Source: CAZOGW01 sp964579415
GTDB taxonomy: Bacteria; Actinomycetota; Acidimicrobiia; Spongiisociales; UBA5794
Assembly (NCBI GenBank): GCA_964579415.1
Contig: CAZOGW010000064.1
Coordinates: 1 to 16,875, forward strand
DNA: 16,875 bases
Direction of reading: 5' to 3'
A program made the position numbers and the translations under genes. Shown one piece after another: positions 5,398-12,284 of the stretch. The notes below the pieces were generated by a model that did not search any database, had not been told where the DNA came from, and saw only the letters and a list, made by a program, of their open reading frames with translations. Numbering within the stretch: the stretch's first letter is position 1; every line of letters begins with the position of its first letter.

Positions 5398-6791
5398 GGC
5401 GCCAGGCTCCCCACGAGATGGTGCGGTGCGGCGCGGGTGACCACGGCGTGGTGGTAGGTCCCCGGCTCCAGGTCAGCCGCGACGTGGAGGGGCCGGTTGC
5501 CCCGGGTGCGGGTGGTGACGGTGCTGGGGTCCTTGCGCGAGGTGCCCTCCACCATCACCTCCAGGGTGCGCCCCACCAGGGCCCGGTTGGAGGCGTGGGC
5601 GATTTCGTTCTGGAGGGTGATCAGGCGGTCGAAACGCTCCTGGACCACCCCGGCGGGCACATGCCCGTCCATCGTCGCCGCCGGCGTGCCGGGGCGGGGG
5701 CTGAACTGGAAGGTGAAGGCACCGTCGAAACGGGCCTGGCGCACCACGTCGAGGGTGGCTTCGAAGTCGGCATCGGTCTCGCCGGGGAAGCCGACGATGA
5801 TGTCGGTGGAGACGGTGAGGCGGGGGATGAACTCCCGGGCCATGGCCAGCTTGGCGAGGAACCGCTCGGCGTTGTAGCCGCGGTGCATCGCCGCCAGGAT
5901 GCGGTCGCTTCCCGACTGGAGCGGAAGGTGGAGCTGCTCGCACACCGCCGGGGTCTCCGCCATGGCCGTGGCGACGTCCTCGCGGAAGTCCTTGGGATGG
6001 GGGCTGGTGTAGCGCACCCGGCGGATGCCCTCGACCTCGCCGACGCGGCGGAGCAGGTCGGCGAAGAGGGGCTTGCGGCCGTTGAGCTCCAGGTCCCGAC
6101 CGTACGAATTGACGTTCTGACCGAGCAGTGTCACCTCGGTTACCCCACCGGCGACCAGGTTGCGGATCTCGTTGATCACGTCGCCGGGGCGTCGGGAGAT
6201 CTCGGCGCCGCGCACCATGGGCACGATGCAGAAGGTGCACGAGTTGTTGCAGCCGATGGTGATGGTGACCCACGCCGAGTGCGGCGACTCGCGGTGGGCG
6301 GGAAGGGTCGAGGGCAGGTCCTCCACCGAGGTGGTGCGCTCCAGGATCTCTGCCACCGGGCCCCATTCGGCGGCGTGGTCGAGCAGGTCGACGACGCGGT
6401 GGGTGTTGTGGGTGCCGAACACCACGTCGACCCACCCGGCCCGCTCCAGGATCGACTCCTTGTCCTTCTGTGCCATGCAGCCGCCGACGACGATCTGCTG
6501 GCTGCCACCGCGCTCGTCCTTGATGGCTTTGAGGGCGCCCAGGTAGCCGTACAGCTTCTGATCGGCGTTCTCGCGGATGGTGCAGGTGTTGAGCACCACC
6601 ACATCGGCGTCGTCGGGCCGGTCGGTGGCGACCATGCCGTCGGCTTCGAGGAGACCGCCGATGCGCTCGGAGTCGTGTTCGTTCATCTGGCACCCGAAGG
6701 TGCGGATGAAGTACCGCTGACCGGCGCGGGTCGGCGCCCGCGACGGCTTGCGGGTGGGCATGCCCAGCGAGATCGTCTGTGTCATGGGCAA
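5394..6791 (-). CDS. miaB: tRNA-2-methylthio-N6-dimethylallyladenosine synthase
   Basis: MiaB is a radical-SAM methylthiotransferase that adds a methylthio group to C2 of i6A37, the product of MiaA. Domains in order are an N-terminal UPF0004 domain with the auxiliary-cluster cysteines Cys34 (FGCQMN), Cys70 (NTCTIRENA) and Cys105 (GGCMAQ), the radical-SAM core with CNNSCTFC (Cys181, 185, 188), and a C-terminal TRAM domain (about 400-460) for tRNA binding. Length (465) is normal. A TTG at 6791 lies six bases after AGGAG, while an ATG at 6785 lies twelve bases after it; either may be the true start. The gene follows rny by 28 bases and overlaps miaA by four bases, so substrate-making and substrate-using enzymes are translationally coupled. 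Confidence 0.97.
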   Translation of the reverse strand: MPMTQTISLGMPTRKPSRAPTRAGQRYFIRTFGCQMNEHDSERIGGLLEADGMVATDRPDDADVVVLNTCTIRENADQKLYGYLGALKAIKDERGGSQQIVVGGCMAQKDKESILERAGWVDVVFGTHNTHRVVDLLDHAAEWGPVAEILERTTSVEDLPSTLPAHRESPHSAWVTITIGCNNSCTFCIVPMVRGAEISRRPGDVINEIRNLVAGGVTEVTLLGQNVNSYGRDLELNGRKPLFADLLRRVGEVEGIRRVRYTSPHPKDFREDVATAMAETPAVCEQLHLPLQSGSDRILAAMHRGYNAERFLAKLAMAREFIPRLTVSTDIIVGFPGETDADFEATLDVVRQARFDGAFTFQFSPRPGTPAATMDGHVPAGVVQERFDRLITLQNEIAHASNRALVGRTLEVMVEGTSRKDPSTVTTRTRGNRPLHVAADLEPGTYHHAVVTRAAPHHLVGSLAP

Positions 6792-6819
6792 GCTGCGCTC
6801 CTGGCGGCCGGCGAGAGAC

Positions 6820-8349
6820 TCAGCGGGCGAAGTCCTTGGCCCGGTACTCCCGGATCACGGTCACCTCGATCTGGCCAGGATACTGGAGATCCTCCTCCAA
6901 CTTCCGTGCGATCTGCCGGGCGAGCTGTCCGGCGACGAGGTCGCTGACCTGCCCCGGGTCGACCACGACCCGGATCTCGCGGCCGGCCTGCATGGCGAAC
7001 ACCCTGTCGACGCCCTCGAACGACCCGGCGAGCTCTTCCAGCTTCTCGAGGCGGCGGACGTACGACTCCAGCGCCTCGCGGCGAGCGCCGGGCCGCGCCG
7101 CCGAGACGGCATCGGCCGCCTGGACGATCACGGCGGTGAGGGTGCGCGGCTCCACCTCGTTGTGGTGGGCTTCGATGGCGTGGACGATGGCGGCGTCCTC
7201 GCCGAAGCGGCGGGCGATCTCGGCGCCGATGAGGGCGTGTGAGCCGCCCACCTCGTGGGAGACGGCCTTGCCGATGTCGTGGAGGAAGCCGGCACGGCGC
7301 GCTTCGGTCTCGTCCAGGCCCAGCTCGGCGGCGAGCATCCCGGCGATGTGGGCGCTCTCGACGAGGTGGTCGAGGACGTTCTGGCCGTAGGAGGTCCGGT
7401 AGCGAAGCCGGCCCAGCAGGGTCACCAGCTCGGGGTGGAGGCGGCTGGCGCCGACCTCGAGCATCGCCCACTCTCCGGCGTCGCGTATGGACTGCTCCAC
7501 CTCGGCGAGGGCCTTCTCGTAGGCCTCCTCGATGGAGGCGGGGTGGATGCGGCCGTCCTCGACGAGGCGCTCCAGAGCCAGTCGGGCTACCTCGCGGCGC
7601 ACCGGGTCGAAGCTGGAGACCGTGACCGACTCCGGTGTGTCGTCGACGATGAGGTTGACTCCGGTAACCGACTCGAAGGTGCGGATGTTGCGGCCGTCAC
7701 GGCCGATGATGCGGCCCTTCATGTCGTCGCCGGGGAGGGGCACCACCGACACGGTCGTCTCGGAGACGACTTCGGCGGCGAGGCGCTGCACCGTGGTGGC
7801 AAGGATGCGCCGGGCGCGCCGGTCGGCCTCCTCCCGGGCCCGCAATTCCAGATCTCGCACCAGGACCATGGCGTCACGGCGTGCCTCGTCCTCGACCTTG
7901 CGCATCAACTCGTCCTTGGCGGCCTTGGCGTCGAACCCGGCGACCCGCTCCAGGTGGTCGCGGGCCTTCTCCTCCAACACCGCCAGCTCGGCCCGCTGGT
8001 CGGTGACGGAGCGCTCCTTGTCGATGAGCAACTCCTCGCGCTGGGTCAGGTTGGCGGCTCGCTGCTCCAGCGTTGCCTCCCGCTGCGTCATCCGCTCCTC
8101 GAGGGCCCCTACCTCGACGCGGCGGTGGTCCAGCGCCGCGTCTTCGCGCTCGCGGTAAGACTCCGCCAGTGCGGTGGCCCGTTCCTCGGCGCGGCCGAGC
8201 ACCTCCTGCGCCTCACGGCGTGCCTCGGCGAGCAACTCCTGGGCTGTCTCGGCGCCCTGCCTGCGGCGGCGTCTCACCGCCTCGCCGCCGGCCACGAATG
8301 CAGCGACCCCTACCGCCGCTGCTACCACGATGGTGATGACCCATTCCAT
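6820..8349 (-). CDS. rny: Ribonuclease Y
   Basis: RNase Y is a membrane-anchored endoribonuclease that initiates mRNA decay in bacteria lacking or supplementing RNase E. The 509-residue protein has an N-terminal transmembrane helix (about 4-22), a long charged coiled coil (about 25-195), a KH RNA-binding domain with IIGRDGRNIR (214-223), and an HD hydrolase domain with HDIGKA (357-362, metal ligands His357 and Asp358) and HHNE further on. Length matches the family's usual 510-520. The ATG at 8349, giving MEWVITIVV, is chosen; an upstream GTG at 8403 would place a strong hairpin inside the coding region. GAGGGA lies just upstream. Presence of RNase Y beside recA resembles Firmicutes and deep-branching actinobacteria and differs from mycobacteria. 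Confidence 0.96.
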   Translation of the reverse strand: MEWVITIVVAAAVGVAAFVAGGEAVRRRRRQGAETAQELLAEARREAQEVLGRAEERATALAESYREREDAALDHRRVEVGALEERMTQREATLEQRAANLTQREELLIDKERSVTDQRAELAVLEEKARDHLERVAGFDAKAAKDELMRKVEDEARRDAMVLVRDLELRAREEADRRARRILATTVQRLAAEVVSETTVSVVPLPGDDMKGRIIGRDGRNIRTFESVTGVNLIVDDTPESVTVSSFDPVRREVARLALERLVEDGRIHPASIEEAYEKALAEVEQSIRDAGEWAMLEVGASRLHPELVTLLGRLRYRTSYGQNVLDHLVESAHIAGMLAAELGLDETEARRAGFLHDIGKAVSHEVGGSHALIGAEIARRFGEDAAIVHAIEAHHNEVEPRTLTAVIVQAADAVSAARPGARREALESYVRRLEKLEELAGSFEGVDRVFAMQAGREIRVVVDPGQVSDLVAGQLARQIARKLEEDLQYPGQIEVTVIREYRAKDFAR

Positions 8350-8380
8350 CCGTCCCTCGCTCCCGGACCCCTTACAAGGC

Positions 8381-8403
8381 GTGCCGAGCCAGAGGCTCGG
8401 CAC
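8381..8403 (-). other. Perfect hairpin in the leader of rny
   Basis: GTGCCGAGCC and GGCTCGGCAC form a perfect 10-bp stem with a 3-base loop, ending 31 bases before the rny ATG. There is no U-run after it on either strand, so intrinsic termination is not clear. It could be a weak barrier to readthrough from recA, an mRNA-stabilising 5' structure, or a regulatory site for RNase Y on its own message. The function is not known. Confidence 0.5.
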
Positions 8404-8614
8404 ACATGGTCACCACTGCACCCAAGTCGGCGGACGCGCTAGCTACAGCTTCTCTTCAGCTTCTGCCGCGTGTTGGGTTGCATCTCGTTTGGGGCCCTTG
8501 TCGTTGTGTCAATCGTGTAACCAGGTGTGTGGATCTGGATGCTACTCGACATGGTCACTTGGGGGGACGCGAAAACCGTCGCAATCTTGGCATTTCGTGG
8601 CATCCAGGACGTGA
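8404..8614. other. Gap between recA and rny with no gene seen
   Basis: No credible coding region is present. The stretch looks less GC-rich than the genes around it. It has a short direct repeat, CAGCTTCT at 8446-8453 and 8457-8464. A TTGACA lies on the minus strand (8512-8507) but without a good -10 element at normal spacing. recX, which often follows recA in actinobacteria, is not here. A promoter for rny is expected in this gap but I cannot place it. Confidence 0.4.
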
Positions 8615-8647
8615 CCGGGGCCGCACCCGCGCCCGGTGCGACCCCGG
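8615..8647 (-). terminator. Terminator-like hairpin after recA
   Basis: CCGGGGCCGCACC (8615-8627) can pair with GGTGCGACCCCGG (8635-8647), a 13-bp stem with one mismatch and a 7-base loop, 12 bases beyond the recA stop codon. The flanking sequence on the minus strand lacks a U-tract, as is common for actinobacterial terminators. Confidence 0.45.
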
Positions 8648-8659
8648 CCTCGCCCGCCG

Positions 8660-11600
8660 TCACATCTCGGGATCGACCGGCGCCGGGCGCTCCGTACCCT
8701 CCGCCGGTGCCTCGCCGGCCTCTGCGTCCTCGTCGTCCTTGATGACCCCGACGATGCGCAGCACCCGGTCCTGGAGCTGCATGGCCACCTCGGCGTTCTC
8801 CCGGAGGAACTCCTTGGCCCGCTCCCGTCCCTGGCCGAGCTGGTCGCCGTCGAAGGTGTACCAGGCGCCTGCCTTCTTCACCACGCCATGGTCGACGGCT
8901 ACGTCGAGGAGGCTCCCCTCCCGGGAGATGCCCTCCCCGAACATGATGTCGAACTCGGCGGTGCGGAACGGCGGAGCCACCTTGTTCTTGACGATCTTGG
9001 CCCGGACCCGGTTGCCGACGTTGTCGGTCCCCTGCTTGATCGACTCGATGCGGCGCACGTCGACCCGGACGCTGGCGTAGAACTTCAGCGCCCGCCCGCC
9101 GGGGGTCGTCTCCGGTGAGTTGTGCACCAGCACGCCGTCGGCGAGGTAGTTGTGGCTGCCCTCGACCTCGATGTCGAACTTGCGCATACTGCGCGTCGGC
9201 GGCTTCTCCCGGATCGACAGCACCGGCACCGGCACCGCCTTGAGCACCCGCCGCGCCGGCTCCACCGAGACGGCGCCCTTACCGCGATGGTGGGACAGCA
9301 GCTTGTACTCCATCGGGGCCGGCACGTAGCGGGCGACCAGAGCGTGAAGTGCCTCGGTGCCGTCACGGTCGAACACGATGAAGGCATTACCCGCCTTGGC
9401 CGTGAGCCTGCAGCTCAGGCCGTGGGTGTCGCGCAGCCAGCTCAGGACGCGCTGGCGGCTGGTGATCTCCATCGCCTCGACGCATATCTCGGAACGGCCC
9501 GCCGAGCCGTCGGTACGGCGCGCGGCGAAGGTGCCCTCATCCATGTACCAGACGGCCAGGGCCAGCGGGGAGAGCTCCTTGAGGTAGTCCCAGCTGAAGA
9601 CCTTCCTCCCGGCGACGTAGACCGCCTGGCGCAGCTCGTCGAGCTCGACCAGCGGGGTGGTCTCCACCATCCACCCCCCCTTGGAGTGCCGGCCCACCGA
9701 CGTGGGGATCCCTTCGAGCAGGCCCGCCTTCCACAGGGCATAGCCGTCCTGCTCGGGACCGTGCCCGAAGCGGAACCTCGACTTCATGGTGTAGCCGGTG
9801 CCGTTGGGGCGCTTGGGGGAGATCGAGCCGTCGCCCAAGAGCGACCCGAGGACGAGCTGGCGCTGCTGGGCCGACAGGTAGTGCGGCAGCGGCATGAGCA
9901 CCCGGTCGCCGACCTCCAGCTCGCCGGCGGTGCGCCAGCCCGCCGGGGTGGCGATGGAGTGTTGCCGGGTGGCGGCGAACTGCGCCCTCCCGTTGCCCTC
10001 CGGCTTGTAGACGGTGAACTGGAGGAACTTCTCGGCGTTGCCGTTGTCGTACCAGCCCACCACCCGGCGGGGGGCGGCGACGCCGGTCTCCGGGTCGACG
10101 GCAAGCACCTCGATGTCCATCTTCTGATTGACGACCTTGCCGATCTTCTCCTGGGTGCCGTCGGCCAGGGTGATCCGGGTCGAGTACTGGAAGCACCCGA
10201 ACATCACACCGATCTTCTCCCGGAGCTGGTTGATGAAGATGGCGGTGGTGTCGGAGCGGTTGATGGTGCCGGCCAGCTTGCGCAGCGCCTGGGACATGAG
10301 GCGGGCCTGGAGACCGACGTGGGTGTCGCCCATGTCGCCCTCCAGCTCGGCGCGGGGCACCAGCGCCGCCACCGAGTCGACCACCACCACGTCGAGCGCC
10401 CCGGAGCGGATCAGCATGTCGGCGATCTCGAGCGCCTGCTCCCCGGTGTCGGGCTGGGAGATGAGCAGCTCGTCGATGTCGACGCCGAGCGCCTTGGCGT
10501 ACACCGGGTCGAGGGCGTGCTCGGCGTCGATGAAGGCCGCCACTCCCCCGTTGCGCTGCGCCTCGGCGACGACGTGCAGGGCAAGGGTGGTGTTGTGCGA
10601 GAGGATGCCGTTGGCGAGGAACGAATGTGTCTGCGGCATCACCACGTCGAAGGTCGGCTCCACGCCGGCATCCTCGACCGACGTGACCCGTTCGTAGGTG
10701 TAGCGGCTGTCGAGCAGCGAGCGCAGGTACTCCACGATGCCGGCGGCCAGGGGGGTGAGGCTCCGTTGCGAAGCCCAGTCGACGATCCTGCCCAGCCGGG
10801 TGCGCGACACCGAAAGGTCCGTGTCCTTGCGGAACAGGTCTCCCGCCACCCGGTCGAAGGCCCGGTCGCCGCCGACGCTGTCGCGGAGGGCACGGACGAG
10901 GGGGGCCAGGTGGGGGATGTTCTCGAACTGCGGGTCCCGGTTCGACAGCTTGAAGTTCTCGGCGCACTGGCGGGCGCGCCGCTCCGACCGGAAGCCGATC
11001 TCGTCGAGGAAGCGGTGGGCAACCGCCGGGTTGACGGTCACCGTCCAGTAGTCACGCTCGTATTGGGGGTTGTACTTCGCCGACAGCGTCGCCGGGATGC
11101 CGAACCCGTACAACATGAGCTGCACCTGGGAGGCGAGCTGCCGCGAAGCCGAAGCGATCCCGATGGTGGAGGAGCCGTCGATCCAGCCGTCGCCCTCGAA
11201 GAGCGCCGAGAGGAAGGCCCGCTGCACCTTGGCGCCGCCGACCCGCACGCAGTAGGGAATGACCTTCCCCGCCGCGGTGACGTAGTCGAGCCCGTATCGC
11301 TCGGCGAGCTCGGTGCGCAACGCCTTGCTGTGGACGGCGTAGTCCAGCCCGTTGTAGAGCTTCACGCCGGACGGCCCGCAGTCGAACAGGCCCGTCATCA
11401 GGGATACGAACTCGGCGCCGACCTCCGGGTCGCTGTTGGTGAACCGCACCGCATTCCGGGCCGAGAGGCTGCCCTCGGCGACAAGGTAGCCGAGCAGCAC
11501 CGCCTCGTCCTCGCCGATACCCGAGTCGCCGGCGGTGTCATCGGCTCCGAAGGCCGCCGAGACGAGCACGTCGCCGGCGGCGATGTCCTCGGCGTCGCGC

Positions 11601-12112
11601 CATACGATGAAACCTTCCGCGCTCATCACCCGCAGCGGGTGGTTCTTGGTGACCTTGACGGAGCGCCCCGATGCCACGGTGATCTCCACCACCGGCTTGC
11701 GGTTGTTATGGGTGATGGCACCCAGCGTCTCCAGGTCGCCCTGCTCGTTGACGAGGCGCACCCCCTGGTCGGACACGTCGGTGACCCGGCTGGTGCAGGA
11801 GGCGGGGTGACCGAGCCGCGCGAAGAGCTCGGCGACGGTTTCCATGCCCACATCGGACCACACGTAAGTGCCCGCCTCGAGACACTTTCCCGAGCTCTCC
11901 GGTCCGTATATCTCCACGATGCGGCCTCGGGGGAGGCCGCCGATACCGAGGGCGAGGTCGAGGGAGAGGGCACCGGTGGGGATGGAGGCGATGTTGCGGA
12001 TCTGGTCGTCGGAGAGCTTCATGATGGCGCCCTTGCCGAACTGGCGCTCGATCTGGGACATGGCCATCTCGAGCGTCTTGTCCCTCTCGTCCCCTTTGCC
12101 GATGTTGCTCAC
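8660..12112 (-). CDS. recA: Recombinase RecA precursor containing two inteins
   Basis: RecA forms ATP-dependent filaments on single-stranded DNA, drives homologous recombination and activates LexA self-cleavage. The single open frame encodes 1150 residues. Exteins are 1-76, 508-639 and 999-1150, which join to a normal 360-residue RecA. Spliced RecA restores the Walker A GPESSGK-TT, Walker B VVVVDSVAALVP, the FINQLREKIGVMFG segment and loop 2 region GSPETTPGGRALKFYAS. Intein 1 (77-507) interrupts Walker A; intein 2 (640-998) follows VMFG. The C-terminal tail is acidic, as usual. The GTG at 12112 has AGGAGG five bases upstream (12123-12118). Two promoters, one with a LexA box, lie upstream. No recX follows. 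Without splicing the precursor cannot bind ATP, because the P-loop is split. Confidence 0.98.
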   Translation of the reverse strand: MSNIGKGDERDKTLEMAMSQIERQFGKGAIMKLSDDQIRNIASIPTGALSLDLALGIGGLPRGRIVEIYGPESSGKCLEAGTYVWSDVGMETVAELFARLGHPASCTSRVTDVSDQGVRLVNEQGDLETLGAITHNNRKPVVEITVASGRSVKVTKNHPLRVMSAEGFIVWRDAEDIAAGDVLVSAAFGADDTAGDSGIGEDEAVLLGYLVAEGSLSARNAVRFTNSDPEVGAEFVSLMTGLFDCGPSGVKLYNGLDYAVHSKALRTELAERYGLDYVTAAGKVIPYCVRVGGAKVQRAFLSALFEGDGWIDGSSTIGIASASRQLASQVQLMLYGFGIPATLSAKYNPQYERDYWTVTVNPAVAHRFLDEIGFRSERRARQCAENFKLSNRDPQFENIPHLAPLVRALRDSVGGDRAFDRVAGDLFRKDTDLSVSRTRLGRIVDWASQRSLTPLAAGIVEYLRSLLDSRYTYERVTSVEDAGVEPTFDVVMPQTHSFLANGILSHNTTLALHVVAEAQRNGGVAAFIDAEHALDPVYAKALGVDIDELLISQPDTGEQALEIADMLIRSGALDVVVVDSVAALVPRAELEGDMGDTHVGLQARLMSQALRKLAGTINRSDTTAIFINQLREKIGVMFGCFQYSTRITLADGTQEKIGKVVNQKMDIEVLAVDPETGVAAPRRVVGWYDNGNAEKFLQFTVYKPEGNGRAQFAATRQHSIATPAGWRTAGELEVGDRVLMPLPHYLSAQQRQLVLGSLLGDGSISPKRPNGTGYTMKSRFRFGHGPEQDGYALWKAGLLEGIPTSVGRHSKGGWMVETTPLVELDELRQAVYVAGRKVFSWDYLKELSPLALAVWYMDEGTFAARRTDGSAGRSEICVEAMEITSRQRVLSWLRDTHGLSCRLTAKAGNAFIVFDRDGTEALHALVARYVPAPMEYKLLSHHRGKGAVSVEPARRVLKAVPVPVLSIREKPPTRSMRKFDIEVEGSHNYLADGVLVHNSPETTPGGRALKFYASVRVDVRRIESIKQGTDNVGNRVRAKIVKNKVAPPFRTAEFDIMFGEGISREGSLLDVAVDHGVVKKAGAWYTFDGDQLGQGRERAKEFLRENAEVAMQLQDRVLRIVGVIKDDEDAEAGEAPAEGTERPAPVDPEM
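9119..10195 (-). mobile_element. Intein 2 of RecA with LAGLIDADG homing endonuclease, Mycobacterium leprae-type site
   Basis: The 359-residue intein (precursor residues 640-998) starts with Cys in CFQYSTRITLADGTQEKIGK and ends in GVLVHN before Ser+1 of SPETTPGG, so it is a class 1 intein. Block B is around ATRQHSIATP. LAGLIDADG motifs are LVLGSLLGDGSI (acidic residue Asp122 of the intein) and LAVWYMDEGTF (Glu220), both intact, so the endonuclease may be active. The C-terminal block FDIEVEGSHNYLADGVLVHN is typical. From memory it is closely similar along its length to the M. leprae RecA intein, which begins CMNYSTRVTLADGSTEKIGK and sits at the same place after Gly205. This indicates a common origin of the elements. 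Splicing activity is inferred from intact residues. Confidence 0.95.
10592..11884 (-). mobile_element. Intein 1 of RecA with LAGLIDADG homing endonuclease, inserted in Walker A
   Basis: The 431-residue intein (precursor residues 77-507) begins CLEAGTYVWSDVG, exactly after Lys76 of GPESSGK, and ends SFLANGILSHN before Thr+1 of TTLALHV. Cys1, the NHP block B (VKVTKNHPLRV, 77-86), the penultimate His, the terminal Asn and Thr+1 are all present, so class 1 splicing is expected. LAGLIDADG motifs are LLGYLVAEGSL (Glu137) and LSALFEGDGWI (Asp232), both with acidic residues. A helical stretch of about 95 residues (300-395) lies between the endonuclease motifs and the C-terminal splicing blocks, making it longer than intein 2. 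Apart from the shared motifs it does not resemble intein 2, so it is not a recent duplicate. Additional cysteines occur at 30, 169, 212 and 307. Confidence 0.95.
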
Positions 12113-12144
12113 TGTGCCCTCCTGGGTCGGGTCGGATGGTCCCG

Positions 12145-12167
12145 ACCGTATCCGTCGCCTACGACAA
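12145..12167 (-). promoter_or_regulatory. RecA-NDp-like (PafBC-type) recA promoter
   Basis: On the minus strand TTGTCGTAG, eight bases, then TACGGT match in spacing the actinobacterial LexA-independent damage promoter, which I recall as TTGTCRGTG-N8-TAnnnT. Seven of nine bases of the first block and the three fixed bases of the second agree. The start site would be about 25 bases before the recA GTG. Mycobacterial recA has an equivalent P1 promoter activated by PafBC. Confidence 0.6.
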
Positions 12168-12223
12168 GAACGCGGGTGCGAAGGCTCGCGCTCTTGAAAT
12201 TACACCGTTGTGGTCCTCACCGG

Positions 12224-12252
12224 AGGCTACACGAACAGATGTTCGGTGTCCA
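12224..12252 (-). promoter_or_regulatory. SOS promoter of recA
   Basis: On the minus strand TGGACA (12252-12247), a 17-base spacer and TAGCCT (12229-12224) form a plausible promoter with a TAnnnT -10. The LexA box at 12232-12245 lies wholly inside the spacer, so LexA binding and RNA polymerase binding should be mutually exclusive. Confidence 0.55.
12232..12245. promoter_or_regulatory. LexA box of recA
   Basis: CGAACAGATGTTCG has both arms of the CGAAC-N4-GTTCG consensus perfect. It lies 120 bases before the recA start codon and 40 bases after the thpR stop codon. Confidence 0.92.
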
Positions 12253-12284
12253 GTATCGAATGCACCACCCGCCGCGGTGCGCGG

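Noticed and set aside
5418..6947. Long plus-strand open frame opposite miaB
   Set aside because: It is low-complexity, Gly/Val/Asp-rich shadow translation opposite a gene with full MiaB motifs.
8484..8512. TTGACA on the minus strand as the rny -35 element
   Set aside because: No acceptable -10 element occurs at 16-19 bases (AACGAG, ACGAGA or CGAGAT).
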